A DNA stretch of 64,000 bases, from positions 559,501 to 623,500 of the forward strand of contig JAOTOL010001429.1 in the NCBI GenBank assembly GCA_034440575.1, in the 5' to 3' direction. Each line of letters starts with the position of its first letter. Positions within the stretch are counted from its first letter, which is position 1. Of this stretch, positions 1 to 12,089 are shown piece by piece. The notes under the pieces were generated by a model, which did not search any database, was not told the DNA's origin, and worked only from the letters and a program-made list of their open reading frames with translations. The stretch comes from Imbricaverruca yamaguchii (Eukaryota; Arthropoda; Thecostraca; Neoverrucidae). The position numbers were made by a program, and so were the translations under genes.

Positions 1-300
1 ACGCGTCGCTACACGGGAGAACCCTAACCGAGCTACGGGCACGCGACACGGGCGGGCAGCGAGCGGCGACTGGGCGACCGGCGGCCGGCCGGCCGGCAGG
101 CTCTCGGCCGGGGGGCGGCGCCTCGCCGCGTCTCCGCCAATCAGCGGCGCCGGCAGAAGCTGCCGCACGCCCCGCCGAATCATTGGCCGTCATTGTTTCA
201 AGGTGATTAACTCTGCCGCTGACCTGGGCATTGTGTGGCGGCAGCCGTTTCGATGCCGAACGCAGATAACACGGGGAAAATGGCAGCGACCGTGCCGCCA
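1..300. promoter_or_regulatory. CpG-rich segment with CCAAT box
   Basis: Runs of CCGGCCGGCC and GGGGCGGCGCCTCGCCGCG, CCGCCAATCAGCGG (135-148), CATTGGCCGTCATTGTTTC (181-199). It resembles the island type seen elsewhere in the window and is cut by the window edge. No exon is visible. Confidence 0.35.
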
Positions 301-306
301 CCCGGA

Positions 307-489
307 CCGTCTCGAGATGCTGTGAGAGCACTTCGGGGCACGCCGTCTCAGCACGTCGTGAGCGAGCTTCGGGCCCGGCCGTCTCCAGATGTCATGTGAA
401 TAAATCTCGGCGCCCGGCTGATCCAGGACGTCGTGGAGAATGTTTGGGCAGTGCCGTCTCGGGAAGTCATGGGGAAGTTTCGGGCCGGG
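307..489. repeat. Old 36-bp tandem repeat, about 5 units
   Basis: Diverged units start at 307, 343, 379, 418 and 454, each opening CCGTCTC or similar and ending CTTCGGGCCCGG-like. Spacing is 36, 36, 39 and 36 bp. Confidence 0.75.
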
Positions 490-628
490 ACGCTTCGCCC
501 TCTTGTTGATCGGTTGTTGGCGGAGAAAATCTCCGCCCGTGACGGGCAGACGTGTGGCGGCCGCCACTGCGCCACGCTCGTCACCGCGCGGCGATATCGG
601 CGTGTGCGTTGGTCGGTGGCGATATCGG

Positions 629-661
629 CGCAAATGTCATGGCTGCACCATGACATTTGCG
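629..661. repeat. Perfect 14-bp inverted repeat, 5-nt loop
   Basis: CGCAAATGTCATGG (629-642), loop CTGCA, CCATGACATTTGCG (648-661). A nearby direct duplication of GCGATATCGGCG precedes it. Confidence 0.95.
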
Positions 662-806
662 ACAACAGCAGCTGGCACATGCCGGGGGGCGGGGGGCGTA
701 AACTGCCGCTCGCCTTGCCGACAGATACAGACTGGCTGTCACAGGTGTTCGCGACAATGTTCGGCATTGTCGGCCGTGTTGACGTATCCTGTGATTGCCT
801 GCGCGC

Positions 807-1030
807 TTGTGGCTGGGAGGTCGACCCACAAAATCAGTGTCAGCTTGGCAGTTGTGGCTGGGAGGTCGACCCACAAAATCAGTGTCAGCTTGGCAGTTGT
901 GGCTGGGAGGTCGACCCACAAAATCAGTGTCAGCTTGGCAGTTGTGGCTGGGAGGTCGACCCACAAAATCAGTGTCAGCTTGGCAGTTGTGGCTGGCAAA
1001 TCGACCCACAAAATCAGTGCCAGGTCAGCA
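807..1030. repeat. 45-bp minisatellite, 5 units
   Basis: Units start at 807, 852, 897, 942 and 987, each TTGTGGCTGGGAGGTCGACC...CAGTGTCAGCTTGGCAG. The first four are nearly identical and the fifth is diverged. The unit is a multiple of three without stops in several frames, which explains open frames of up to 207 codons here. Confidence 0.95.
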
Positions 1031-1220
1031 TAGAGGCGCAGCAAATGGGAGGGTGACAACCTTCTCATAGAATACAAAAATACACCAGATCAAACAAGAA
1101 CTTTTGAGGTTTTCACCATGCAAAGCCAGAAATTTTCGCCACACTTCACGCGCCGAAATCGTGCTCTGGTTTATGCCAGTTTTTGGTCGGGAACCTCTCT
1201 TAAGAAAATCCTGATCCCTG

Positions 1221-1310
1221 GGTCGGCAGTTGTGGGTAGGAGATAGTCCGACAAAACCAATGTCAGGTCAGCAACTGTAGCTGGGAATCAGTCCGCAGAA
1301 ACCAAGAGTT
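1221..1310. repeat. Two decayed units of the 45-bp repeat
   Basis: CAGTTGTGGGTAGGAGATAG and CAACTGTAGCTGGGAATCAG, each followed by a diverged CCACAAAATCAGTGTCAG equivalent. They lie about 190 bp beyond the intact array. Confidence 0.75.
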
Positions 1311-4300
1311 CAAGGGAGATAATGAGGATTTTGTTGGTTAATCTGCCGGGAAGACCTTTCTTTAGAAATGATCATGTGAAGAAAAACAATCCGAGACAAA
1401 GTTAAAATGATATCCAGAGTTGAGTCCAAAGGGCATTTGTGATTTGTTCTGCTTTGTGCCGGTTTGTGGCAGGGTTCTTGGGCATCACTCTAGCTCTTCC
1501 GCACCACTGCGCCCTCCAGCTCTGCCAAAACTGGGCAGACGCAACATCACCTCGAGCACTTGGTTATTCGCACTTAGTCATCGCTGAATCACCTAGATGC
1601 AGGGGCAGCCCGAGGCACCGAAATAGGCTGAGGCAGAATAGTTCACTACTGTCCCTTCTCCCTCCCCCACAATAATGTATGGATTTCGTTCACTTCACTT
1701 TTCGGTTCCAAGAATTCGAAAGTTGTTTGTTCGTTTCAGAAAATGACTTTTCGAACCTTTGCATCACGTTTCTTCTAGATCTTTCTGTTGTGCATGAGAC
1801 GACCAGTAACACATTAGGAAAAGATGAAGCAATTTATTCACACATTAATAGCGAAGCTGACCAGGAAAACTTTTTGCAAACAGTTGTCCGGACATCCATT
1901 AGATCCACACCCATATCAAACAGCTCAATTGCATTTCAACTTTGTTTGTAGATGTAGTTACAACATTATGCTGAGAAATGCTATATAAACAAATGTAGAT
2001 ATCATTGCAAAGTAAAAAGTTAAGGACACCCCAGGCACTTGAAAACCATGGAACCAACCTGAATTTCCCGAAGGAGCCCTGGTCTACTTGTTTCTTTCTT
2101 GATTATATGTAATTGTTCCTCATATGACAGGGAAGAAAATGGAGGTTGAAGGATTGTATCAGTGGAATTTTTCATGATTGAAGGTGGTCTCTGTTTGGAA
2201 AACATCAAGTTGTCTTTGATTGGCGAGCGTATTGGGAGTAATCGTATTAGGAACACGTGTAGATGCACATGGCGTTGGAACTATATTTGTATAAGAAACT
2301 GACATTGATGAAACAGAACGTCATGGGTTATACCATAATTACATCCAGTTACTGACTGAACAGAATTGAGTAAAAATTATGTACACTGGTTAACAGAACA
2401 GCGCAGCTAGCTAAGCTAGAGAATAAGCTAGCAAGAGACCAACCTGGAAGTAGGAGAACCCAAGACACCCCTGACAGCACCCATAGGAAAATGAGAGGAA
2501 GTCCCTTGCCACAGTTCCTGCACCGCACCCCCCGCCCCAGAAGCAGATGTGGCCTCCCAACAAGAGGTCCTCTAACATTTGTAACATAAGACGTCTATCT
2601 GCACAATAGCTTACACGGAGTTTACATCACACAATTGCTGCTGCCTGCGTCAAATAAAGTGTCCACAAAGCAAAATCACCACTGTGTTCAGCAAAAACGA
2701 CAACATTAATGGATTTATAAAAGTATGTGTAATACCTTCACAAAGCAATCCATATTGTGAATGTTATCAGTAAAATCTAATACACTTCCAGTTGAATACA
2801 GGATGCAGAGAAATGAATCAAAGTGTTGGCACAATCCACATCTGAAAGCATGGATGCTAGTCATGAAACTTGTCTATTGACATGGGGATAAGGCCTATGC
2901 AAGGCATAGAAGTAAGCACGTATGCTTGCTTGCACCCAACGTTAGATACATGTAATATACTAGTACAGGAGAGAATATCCTATCTTCCCAGTTCAGTTTG
3001 AACTCATTTTCCCCATCATCCCTGAAAAAAAAAACATCAGCATAATGGTTGATAGCAGCACAATCATCACTTTGATTTATGCTGCTGCAAGGCAGCTGGT
3101 ATAGCATCAAATGATAGAACATGCAAGTGAGAACATTTATTATTACCCTACAGATTGAAGAATTTCGAACCACACATAAAAATCACAAAGTATGGGCTAA
3201 AACTGCCCTGCCTGTGCAAGTAGTATTTGCCTGCAGTGGGAAAGACCAGCAATACAATGAAGCAACGCATACCTGAAATATCTATCACGTGTTATTACAT
3301 GTTTAGAAAATTTGGTGGATTACTATTTACCTTCCATATAATTTCTATCAATTTAGATTAAGGAATTATATCATGTCCATTGCCCAGATCTATGTACTTT
3401 TCAATTACACCCATTTTGGCATAACACATTTTGCGTAAAGCTAAAATGTGCTTATCATATTTGTTGAAAAATCCATCATCTAAAAAATAATGTGAAATTA
3501 TGTTCTTTGCTAACTTTGGTAAGCATGAAGCGAATTATAAACAAGGTAGCTGTATACATGGTGAGTTTTATATGAATACTTCTCAGACAAAAAAGTATGA
3601 ATCTGCATCTGTGTCTACGTTTCCTGTTATAGGTATGATTAGTTTTGTTAATTATATGGTTCACGTGGTGTTCAAAGCACAACACAGAGGGAAACTTAAG
3701 AAAGGCTCAGTCAATTTGTCTTGGCGATGCAAAAAGTGTGCTATAATATGCAGGTTAAAATTCGATGACTGGTTCAGATTCACTTAGAAATGTTATGCGT
3801 GCATCGTTACTAAATGGACATTGGTGATCATTCTACATTTGTCCAGACATTATTCAATTCAGTCATATGTGATCACATATATAGATGTCCGACATCCCCT
3901 AACACTTCCCTTCCAAGTTTCCTTGGCACTTGCCTACCTATCATGAAGAGGAACATACCAGTATAAATTGGATTAATTCACAGATCCAGAAGGCTGGTTT
4001 TGAAGCGCTCAATAGGGGCAAGCAAAAACGAATTCTCACATGAAAATAAAAACTATGTTCATAGACATTGGGTGTGTCATCAAATGTTATTTTCTAGTTT
4101 GGAATCAATTGTGACCGAAGATGAATTTTGTTCTAAAGCAGACTGTTTGGGGGGGGGTGTGCATGGCTGAGATGCGCTATTGAATGCGCATCCTTGGTCC
4201 GCTATTAAATGAGTAATAATTGCAGAGGTGTTCAAGCACAACATGAAAGCCAGTCTAAGATCTGACTGGTCTTGAACACATTTCAGTTGAGCTTCCAGTC

Positions 4301-4608
4301 GTAGCATTTGCCACCTCTCGTACCTATCTAAGCAGGTGGGTAGTTTCCTCCTAAAACATAATGCCGCACACTCCCTTAATTTCAGGTATCGATGAAAACT
4401 TTCTGTGTGAACATGTCCCAATGTAGATTAAAGGTGAACTGACATGGTGATTCTCTTGGCGGGTACGATCCACTGCAAATAAGCGTCTTCTTTTCATTAG
4501 CGAAGGCCGCATACCCTACGCTTGTTATGAAACAAAAGCGCAAGATGTTGTGATATTTGCCAGAGGCTTTCCACATTCATGAGTGTTTCAGAGCACTGAT
4601 AGTGCTGT
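1311..4608. other. Unique AT-rich DNA, nothing recognised
   Basis: Small open frames only (at most 95 codons), without family motifs, on both strands. Confidence 0.6.
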
Positions 4609-4817
4609 TCCAAATTGAATATGCAAATCTGAACTTAAATCTTCACGAGAAGTACCGAGTCACCAATGTGTTTTGTTCTGTCCGATTTTTAATGTTGTGA
4701 TTTTCCACTGGAGTTTCAAATTGAATATGTAGATCTGAACTTAAATTTTCAAGATATGCACGAGTCTCAAATGAATTCGTTTTTGGTACAGTTTTTAAAG
4801 TTGTGATTTTCCACTGG
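4609..4817. repeat. Two-copy direct repeat of about 103 bp
   Basis: Both halves contain CAAATTGAATATG(C/T)A, ATCTGAACTTAAAT and GTTGTGATTTTCCACTGG at matching offsets. They are diverged. Confidence 0.8.
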
Positions 4818-6499
4818 ATAAGAGCACCGTTTTGTACGAAAACAACACCTGAAACATACCCTGCAGCTCTACTTGGGTGAGGAACCGCCTCAAGCGTCAT
4901 ACTGGGCGGACCGTGCCTGTATGTTTGTGCGTGCTATGGTTGAATGGCACAGGTAATTACGGCACAACATGCAGTGGCCTGGTGGCTGAGATGAATTAAC
5001 CAACCGTAGGCACATAATAGGTGCAACACCATGCGAGATGTCAGGCCACCACAGCATGAGGGTTTCACTTGTTCATGTTGCCTGGTTTTTAGCTGCAGCA
5101 GGTTAACCAAATAATGGAGACGACGGAAACGCGTTTAGCGCCACCAAAGGGCGGCCTGACGTTCCGTTTCCTCTCGTGGAATAATATATGAGGAGAATGA
5201 CTTAGCTATCCCGGAAGATGTCCGTTGGATAACTGTATTTTCGCGCCTTTGAAGAATAAATTGAGCCGATTTAGACATTTCAATGGAACGATTTGAACGG
5301 TGTGATTTAAGCTGGTCTGCATTGTATATATTTTTAACACACAATGTTCGTTACTTTGAAGGACTGCATCACCCACTACGACCATAAATTAATATGAACA
5401 TTGGATCATAATTCAGTTAATTATTGCTATGAATCTACTTAATGCTTGTTCTGAAATGGTCAGTATCTCTAAAACGAAATGAGCTCGATTATGGCAAAGC
5501 AAATGTTGGGCTATTACTGCGAGATCGATTATTTGCTCGGCTCACACCAACCCATATAGTGTCTTCACACAAAAAGGAAAAATAATGGCGACATTGCAAT
5601 GCCAAAAACATCCAGGTTGTCAACCTTCAAGAAACATGTGCCGACTTACCTCCATGAACGACACAAATCGCACAAAAGGCTAAACAATAGAGGTGTGTGC
5701 ACTACGAACCCACCTTTAGTTTGCATTACTAAATACCGCTTTCCTATTGCTTCTATAAACTACTCGTTTACAGCTCGTTTAGCAAGTCTGGTGTGTGTAG
5801 CACAGATAGTGATATGGGTATTACATTATGTTTGTGTATGAATGTTCGTTGCGCATCTGCTCCCACTATTGACCCCTATCCTATCGTGAAGTAAAAATGT
5901 CGTGAAATATGTGAAGAAAAGCTTGAGCTACAGAAGTGGACGGATTTTTATTCATGGCTGCTGAGGCCTTGTGGACTACAAAATGCAGCCGGTCATTTTG
6001 GAGTCCGCAATCATCGGCAAACCGGAGAGAGAGAGGGGGTTGGGCCCTCGCGGACGACAGCGATTCCCAACAGACTGGTCCACAGTCATAGCGAACCATC
6101 GGGGTTTCTCTCCCAACATCAAGTTATCGGAGCTAGATGTCAGGAAGAGGGGCCCGAACCCCCGTGGATTTTGTTTAAGCATAGTGCTGCTTCAATAAGC
6201 GAGGCTGTCTCGCCCCGGGAAGTACACCAGCGCTTCGTGAGGCCGTGTTCCTGGGTAGCGCTCTCAGTCTTCAGCGATGTAATTCAGCGGGCGCATCGCG
6301 TCCGGAATCAACCCACCTCTGTATACGTACCTGAGGGCGTCTGACTGCAGAAACACTCAGCCCAATGCACTTATGACCGACACGCACGGATATTCTATTT
6401 CACTGCGGCTTTAGCACATGCCTTCTCCCGCCCAGCGCCTCCGCCTTGTACATAGCGTGATCACGAAACGGCTGGCATTTTCCGCCGCAGTCCATCCAC
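4818..6499. other. Unique DNA, nothing recognised
   Basis: Short frames only. GC rises towards 6000-6480 before the 62/65-bp array. Confidence 0.6.
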
Positions 6500-7160
6500 G
6501 GGAGCGGCGTGCCTGCTGATGGGCGGCCGACACCGTCCACTCCTGATGATGATATAGAACTGTCGGCGTGCCTGCTGATGGGCGGTCGACACCGTCCACT
6601 CCTGATGATGATATAGAACTGTCGGCGTACCTGATGATGATATAGAACTGTCGGCGTGCCTGATGATGGGCGGCGGTGGTCGACACCGTCCACTCCTGAT
6701 GATATAGAACTGTCGGCGTACCTGATGATGGGCGGCGGCGGTCGACACCGTCCACTCCTGATGATATAGAACTGTCGGCGTACCTGATGATGGGCGGCGG
6801 CGGCCGACACCGTCCACTCCTGATGATGATATAGAACTGTCGGCGTGCCTGATGATGGGCGGCGGCGGCCGACACCGTCCACTCCTGATGATATAGAACT
6901 GTCGGCGTACCTGATGATGGGCGGCGGCGGCCGACACCGTCCACTCCTGATGATATAGAACTGTCGGCGTGCCTGATGATGGGCGGCGGCGGCCGACACC
7001 GTCCACTCCTGATGATATAGAACTGTCGGCGTACCTGATGATGGGCGGCGGCGGCCGACACCGTCCACTCCTGATGATGATATAGAACTGTCGGCGTACC
7101 TGATGATGGGCGGCGGCGGCCGACACCGTCCACTCCTGATGATATAGAACTGTCGGTGGA
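6500..7160. repeat. 62/65-bp minisatellite, about 10 units
   Basis: Unit parts: GAACTGTCGGCGTACCTGAT, GATGGGCGGCGGCGGCCGAC and ACCGTCCACTCCTGATGATA. Most steps are 62 bp; 65-bp units have one extra TGA. Two units near 6600-6660 are internally deleted. Confidence 0.94.
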
Positions 7161-7164
7161 AAAA

Positions 7165-7430
7165 TATGTCTTCAAGATAACTATTTACACTGCTGTTACA
7201 CCGATACTGTTTCACTGATATTGGTACACGGGTACTGGTACACTGATACTCTTACTCTGAAACTGTTACACTGATACTGGTTCTCTAATACTGATACACA
7301 CATACTGATACACAGATACTGGTGCACTGATACTGTTTTGTGATGGTGTTACACTGAAAATGTTACACTGATATTGTATCACTGATACTGTTGCGCTGAT
7401 AATGATACAATGATACTGGTACACTGAACA
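7165..7430. repeat. Decayed 6/18-bp repeat (ACTGATACTGTTACACTG)
   Basis: Degenerate runs of (A/G)CACTGATACTG(G/T)TAC. It starts right where the intact 62-bp array ends. Confidence 0.7.
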
Positions 7431-9160
7431 GCTGTCTTACAGTACAAAATGAGAAAATGAAACAAACCTTAGAACATGACAATCTATCGGAGACCAAACG
7501 CATGGCGCGAGAGGCCAAGTCCAGCAAAGTACACTTACCTAGGTTCAGCCCGTCCAGCGGGGCACCTTAGAGATCATTTCAACTGCGGGCAAATTGTTCC
7601 GGCATTGGTATGGTTTTCCTCTGCTGGCAATCTCGGTGCCCCTTGCACGGGCATCACTGCAGGGAAAAATCCCCTTGAGCTATGCCATGACTGGAGCCTC
7701 AACAGCAAGATCGACAGCATCTGTTCGTCCCACATACTTATATACGGAGGTAACATTCAGAAATGGTGTGCAGTATATTTGAGGTACATTTCAGCAAAGT
7801 ACAAGTTGGGTCGACTTGCAGTCAAAATGTCTTGGTCGAGTCCCTCCTGTCCACCCCACGTAGTCATACATAGTTCGAATAGTTCTATATTTCCGCTGAT
7901 GCAATGTTATATTCGCGTACATTCCCGCTGTTTCACATTTTATTGATAATGTATGTTTGGAAAATTTCTGGATTAGTGCGTATACGTGGTTGACTTCATT
8001 TTTTATATTTCAGATCTTTGATTTCCGGGCAACATTCCATGTGTTTTCATGCTGAGTTCAGGTATGCCATCTTGGCCCCAAAAAATCGAATTGCCTTTGC
8101 CCGCCTGCCCGCACGCCTTAAAGTCAAGAGTTCGCTGGATCTTCCACTTGCCACTTCCATCAATGACGCAATTCCTACCTAAACACCTATCTGATATGTC
8201 GGTGCATTTATGTTCCAAATAGGTACCTTTGTTTGTGTCCATTACCCTGGTCGTTTTGCCGGTTGCATGCAGCTACTTGGTCGTTAGTTCATAAGCTGCC
8301 TCATGGTGGCAGCACCGTCGCGCCACATTCGGAAGAATGACCTGTCCACTGCGGTGTGGAAGAGCATCTGAAAAGCCAACTCATTCTTTTACCCTGAATC
8401 CGCATCTGCCCGCAGCATCTTGTGTATCTGCCAGTGTATAAAACATACGCAAAACTTCACGCATCCTGAGACTTCAGGGGCAGCGATGGTTTCATATCGA
8501 AGTACTATGAATCATGCCCTTTGCTTGAGCAAAGCAAAACACCGCACAGCAAGACCGGTGTCTTGAGCAAGACACCGCCCCCTATAAAGATGACCTTGAT
8601 CCGTCTATGCCAATGCCGATCGCCGACTGATTCGCCTAGGTCGAAAATTATACTCTTCTTTCACTACACTACATGAATTCCAAGGAAATCAGCCATGATG
8701 TGATAGTATGCCAGGGGCTCGCTTTATTATCACTAAGCCACGACAAATCTCCGCCTGGCGTTCGTCTTCACCTTCGAACCGCCTCGACCATTTATCTGGG
8801 TATTTAGCAATGCAAAATGCATCACATATGTGTTTTGTATTAATGGTGTTGGTTAGAAACCAGTGCTTATGGACATCACATGTATGTACTCCACAGGCCT
8901 TGAAAGCTCATCAAATTGTAAAAATTGACCTCCTTGACCCACCATAATATCTGCCTGGAGTCGCCTGTGTTTTTATGTCCGCTGAACCAAGTGTTTCGTC
9001 TCGCTCGTAACTATGTAATGATGCTCAGACATATAGTACCGATATCATTGTTCTGAAGTCGGCAAATAACTGCACAAACATAATTTTATAAATGGTGCAT
9101 AGTGGCATGGATAATACACAGTTCCGTGCAAGCGAGGTCAGGCTCATTTGTGGTGTGATC
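7431..9160. other. Unique DNA, no gene recognised
   Basis: A 156-codon open frame (7476-7946, +) has no recognisable motif and uneven composition. Chance is the simplest reading. Confidence 0.55.
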
Positions 9161-9300
9161 ACTTCCACCGACCTGGCCGACATAGTGTTGGATGTAGTGT
9201 CACCGATCTGGCCGACATAGTGTTGGATGTAGTGCCACCGACCTGGCCGACATAGTGTTGGATGTAGTGTCACCGATCTGGCCGACACAGTGTCGGAGGT
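9161..9300. repeat. 35-bp minisatellite, 4 units
   Basis: GCCGAC at 9176, 9211, 9246 and 9281, exactly 35 bp apart; the unit includes GTGTTGGATGTAGTGTCACC. It runs directly into a 62-bp array built from the same words. Confidence 0.92.
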
Positions 9301-9850
9301 GTTGCCACCGACCTGCCCGACATGGTGTCGGGCAGCTCGCTGTCCGACACAGTGTCGGAGGTGTTGCCACCGACCTGCCCGACATGGTGTCGGGCAGCTC
9401 GCTGTCCGACACAGTGTCGGAGGTGTTGCCACCGACCTGCCCGACATGGTGTCGGGCAGCTCGCTGTCCGACACAGTGTCGGAGGTGTTGCCACCGCTGC
9501 CGACATGTTCGGCAGTGTGTCCGACACTTCCGACCTGCATTAGTCAGGTTGTATGCCCGACATTTGCCTGGAAGTTACTGATTGTCGGCGTCGCTGTCCG
9601 ACACAGTGTCGAGGTGTTGCCACGACATGCCCGACATGGTGTCGGGCGTGTGTCCGACATGTGTCGGGTGTTACCGACTGTCCCATGATGTCGGGCAGCT
9701 CGCTGTCCGACAGCATGTCGGAGGTGATGCCACCGACCTGTCCGACATGGTGTCGGGAAGCTCGCTGTCCGACACAGTGTCGGAGGTGTTGCCACCGACC
9801 TGCCCGACATGGTGTCGGGCAGCTCGCTGTCCGACATAGTGCGGGCCAGG
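9291..9850. repeat. 62-bp composite minisatellite with hairpin-forming units
   Basis: TGTCGGAGGTGTTGCCACC at 9291, 9353, 9415 and 9477, steps of 62 bp, then diverged and broken units to about 9850. Each unit holds two dyads: CCGACAC-A-GTGTCGG (9282-9296) and CCCGACA-TGG-TGTCGGG (9316-9332). Confidence 0.93.
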
Positions 9851-9950
9851 CCGGCGCCGGACACAGTGTCAGCGGAAATTCCAACAACACACTGCCATGG
9901 GATAATCGGTGCCGGTGGTGGTAGAACTGCGGCCGCTGTGGCGGTACATT

Positions 9951-10045
9951 GCACCACGACACGGCACCGGCGCACGTGCACGACACCACGACACGGCACC
10001 GACGCACGTGCACGACACCACGACACGGCACCGGCGCACGTGCAG
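9951..10045. repeat. 32-bp minisatellite, about 3 units
   Basis: ACGGCACCGGCGCACGTGCA recurs at 9961, 9993 and 10025 (32 bp), with ACCACGAC between. Each unit has the E-box-like CACGTG. Confidence 0.92.
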
Positions 10046-10199
10046 CTCGTTACGCGCGCTGCCGCCACTCACGATCCTGGCGTGCGCCGGCCACTCGCCC
10101 GGGTGTGATTCGGATGACGCTCCACTGATGAGAAGATTGTGGTCGGAGCCGGAGCGATCTAGCATTGAGTGATCGATCGAGTTTGCACATCAAAGAAAA

Positions 10200-10590
10200 C
10201 GAGCAGATCCCCACTGTCGTAAGGTGACCTGTCATGCGCCGTACAGTAAGGCGACCTGTCGTGCGCTGTACGGGCCGCAAGGTGGCATGTCATGCGCTGT
10301 ACGGATCGTAAGGTGGCATGTCATGCGCTGTACGGGCCGTAAGGTGACCTGTCATGCGCTGTACGGACCGTAAGGTGACCTGTCATGCGCTGTGCAGACC
10401 GTAAGGTGACCTGTCATGCGCTGTACGGGCCGTAAGGTGACCTGTCATGCGCTGTACGGACCGTAAGGTGACCTGTCATGCGCTGTACGGACCGTAAGGT
10501 GACCTGTCATGCGCTGTACGGGCCGTAAGGTGACCTGTCATGCGCTGTACGGACCGTAAGGTGACCTGTCATGCGCTGTACGGACCGCAT
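10200..10590. repeat. 31-bp minisatellite, about 12 units
   Basis: CGTAAGGTGACCTGTCATGC followed by GCTGTACGGAC, strictly 31 bp apart (for example TCATGCGCTG at 10321 and 10352). Variants are GGGCC and GTGCAGACC, and the first units have GTGGCATG. Confidence 0.95.
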
Positions 10591-10885
10591 TTGATGCAGT
10601 CGCACCATGAAGTTCCGGCGACCAAAGCAGATCATTGCAGAATCTCTCAAAACAAATTATTTGAGAAAATCATCTTGTGCAAAAGTCTTGTGAGAGAATC
10701 TCTTCAGAAGGGAGGCTTTGATATTCAGGAACGCGGTCAAATGACGGGCGCTCTAGCCACATCGTCCTGTTTCCGAGCCTCTTCCTCGAAATTTCAGGAA
10801 CGGCTACTGGGCGTTGTCTACAAAGCGGGAAAATGCCACAGAGCGTGTTAGAGTACACAATGGTATTTCCCACCGAAACTTCCCC

Positions 10886-11413
10886 TCAGAATGCTGGGAC
10901 GCATTAATGGAAGTGTCAGATATATGAGCAAGGAAGTCATAAAAACTATACTTAGCTTATGTGCGACCCCACTTGGAATATTCTGTACAAGCATGGAGCC
11001 CATGCCTGTAAAGAGGTATAGATATTTTAGAAAGAGTGCAGCGCAAAGCAGCGAGACTCATCAGTGGAATAGGTAACTTAGAGTATGGAGAAAGGCCTGT
11101 GGCATTAGATGTGTGCTAACTTAAGTATAGGAGATTAAGGGGGGACATGATTGAAATGTACAAAATTGTTAAAGGACTAGATCAGGTCAATTTGAACGAT
11201 GATCTTCAGTTTAGAGTATCACATAGGGGTCACCAATTCAGGTTAGATAAGTTGAGATGTAGGACAGTTAAGCGACAATAGGTCTTCAGTCAAAGGGTTG
11301 TTGATCAGTGCAATAGGCTGCCTGCTGATATTATGGGTAGTTCCTCATTGAATGTATTTAAAAGTAGGGTGGAACATTTTTTTAGACAGGGAAATCTTGT
11401 TGTTGGGTTCTGA
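10886..11413 (+). pseudogene. CR1/L2-type LINE, C-terminal end of ORF2 (dead)
   Basis: The frame from 10961 reads VRPHLEYSVQAWSPCL, LERVQRKAARLISGIGN, LKYRRLRGDMIEMYKIVKG and FSQRVVDQCNRLPADI...LNVFKSRVEHFF. This is the conserved end of the reverse-transcriptase ORF of CR1/jockey-like non-LTR retrotransposons, up to a final stop at 11411-11413. In-frame stops at 11009, 11117 and 11279 and a frame change before 10961 show that it is inactive. The RT catalytic core is absent (5' truncation, usual for LINEs). Confidence 0.9.
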
Positions 11414-11760
11414 TTTGTGGTGGATGGGGTGAGAGTTGTGTGTGGGGGGTGTGCACAGTACAGACCCCTTTAAGGGGGCATGGATGCGGTTTGAAAGCTG
11501 TTGGTCGAGCATTCGATCCATATGTGTTGAGGAGGATCAGGGGAATAGGGCTCGATAGTTAAGGTAAATAGACATTGATAGGTGTGTGGGATGTTGATGG
11601 ATGGTTTCTTTAGGGATGTGGTGATGGTTGGGGTGGGGCTTTTTACCGGGCTTATGGTATCTTCCATTGATAGACTTAACTGGATGGGCCCTTGTGGCTC
11701 TTATGAAGTATAGACACTTTATTACTTTTATGACTTAGCGAATATCACAACACGCTGAAT
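11414..11760 (+). mobile_element. LINE 3' untranslated region
   Basis: Directly follows the dead ORF2. It contains CCATTGATAGACTTAACTGG and GGGCCCTTGTGGCTCTTATG, which recur at 34208-34285 (+) and in part at 52234-52252 (minus). The 3' boundary is approximate. Confidence 0.65.
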
Positions 11761-11861
11761 CCGTTGGGAATAAACCTTCTCGGCGCTCCAAACTTTAGCC
11801 TATGTCATCATACATACTGATTATAACACTGATCATTTTCAGTTTATGCTCGAATAGAAAC

Positions 11862-12062
11862 CTTGACACCAGAACTGTAGCCTCACACATCAAACCTTTG
11901 AACCAGAACTGTAACCTTCCGCTGTCCAATCTTGGAACCAAAGCTGTAACCTTCCGCTATGAACCTTGGAACCAGAGCTGTAGCCTCTCGCTGTCCAACC
12001 TTGGAACCAGAACTGTAACATCTCAACCTTGGAACCATAACTGTAACCTCACTGTAACCACC
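11862..12062. repeat. Decayed tandem repeat of about 34 bp, 6 units
   Basis: Diverged copies of CTTGGAACCAGAACTGTAAC with CTTCCGCTGTCCAAC. It directly abuts the intact 76-bp array. Confidence 0.8.
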
Positions 12063-12089
12063 CAGAACTGCCATCTCGGCCAGAACAGA

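Noticed and set aside
7476..7946. A 156-codon frame as a small gene
   Set aside because: No motif, no repeat support, and composition drifts from GC-balanced to AT-rich within the frame. Chance cannot be excluded without transcripts.
10200..10590. A CRISPR-like array (31-bp repeats)
   Set aside because: Repeats are head to tail with no unique spacers, and the context is eukaryotic with no cas genes. The same holds for all other arrays.
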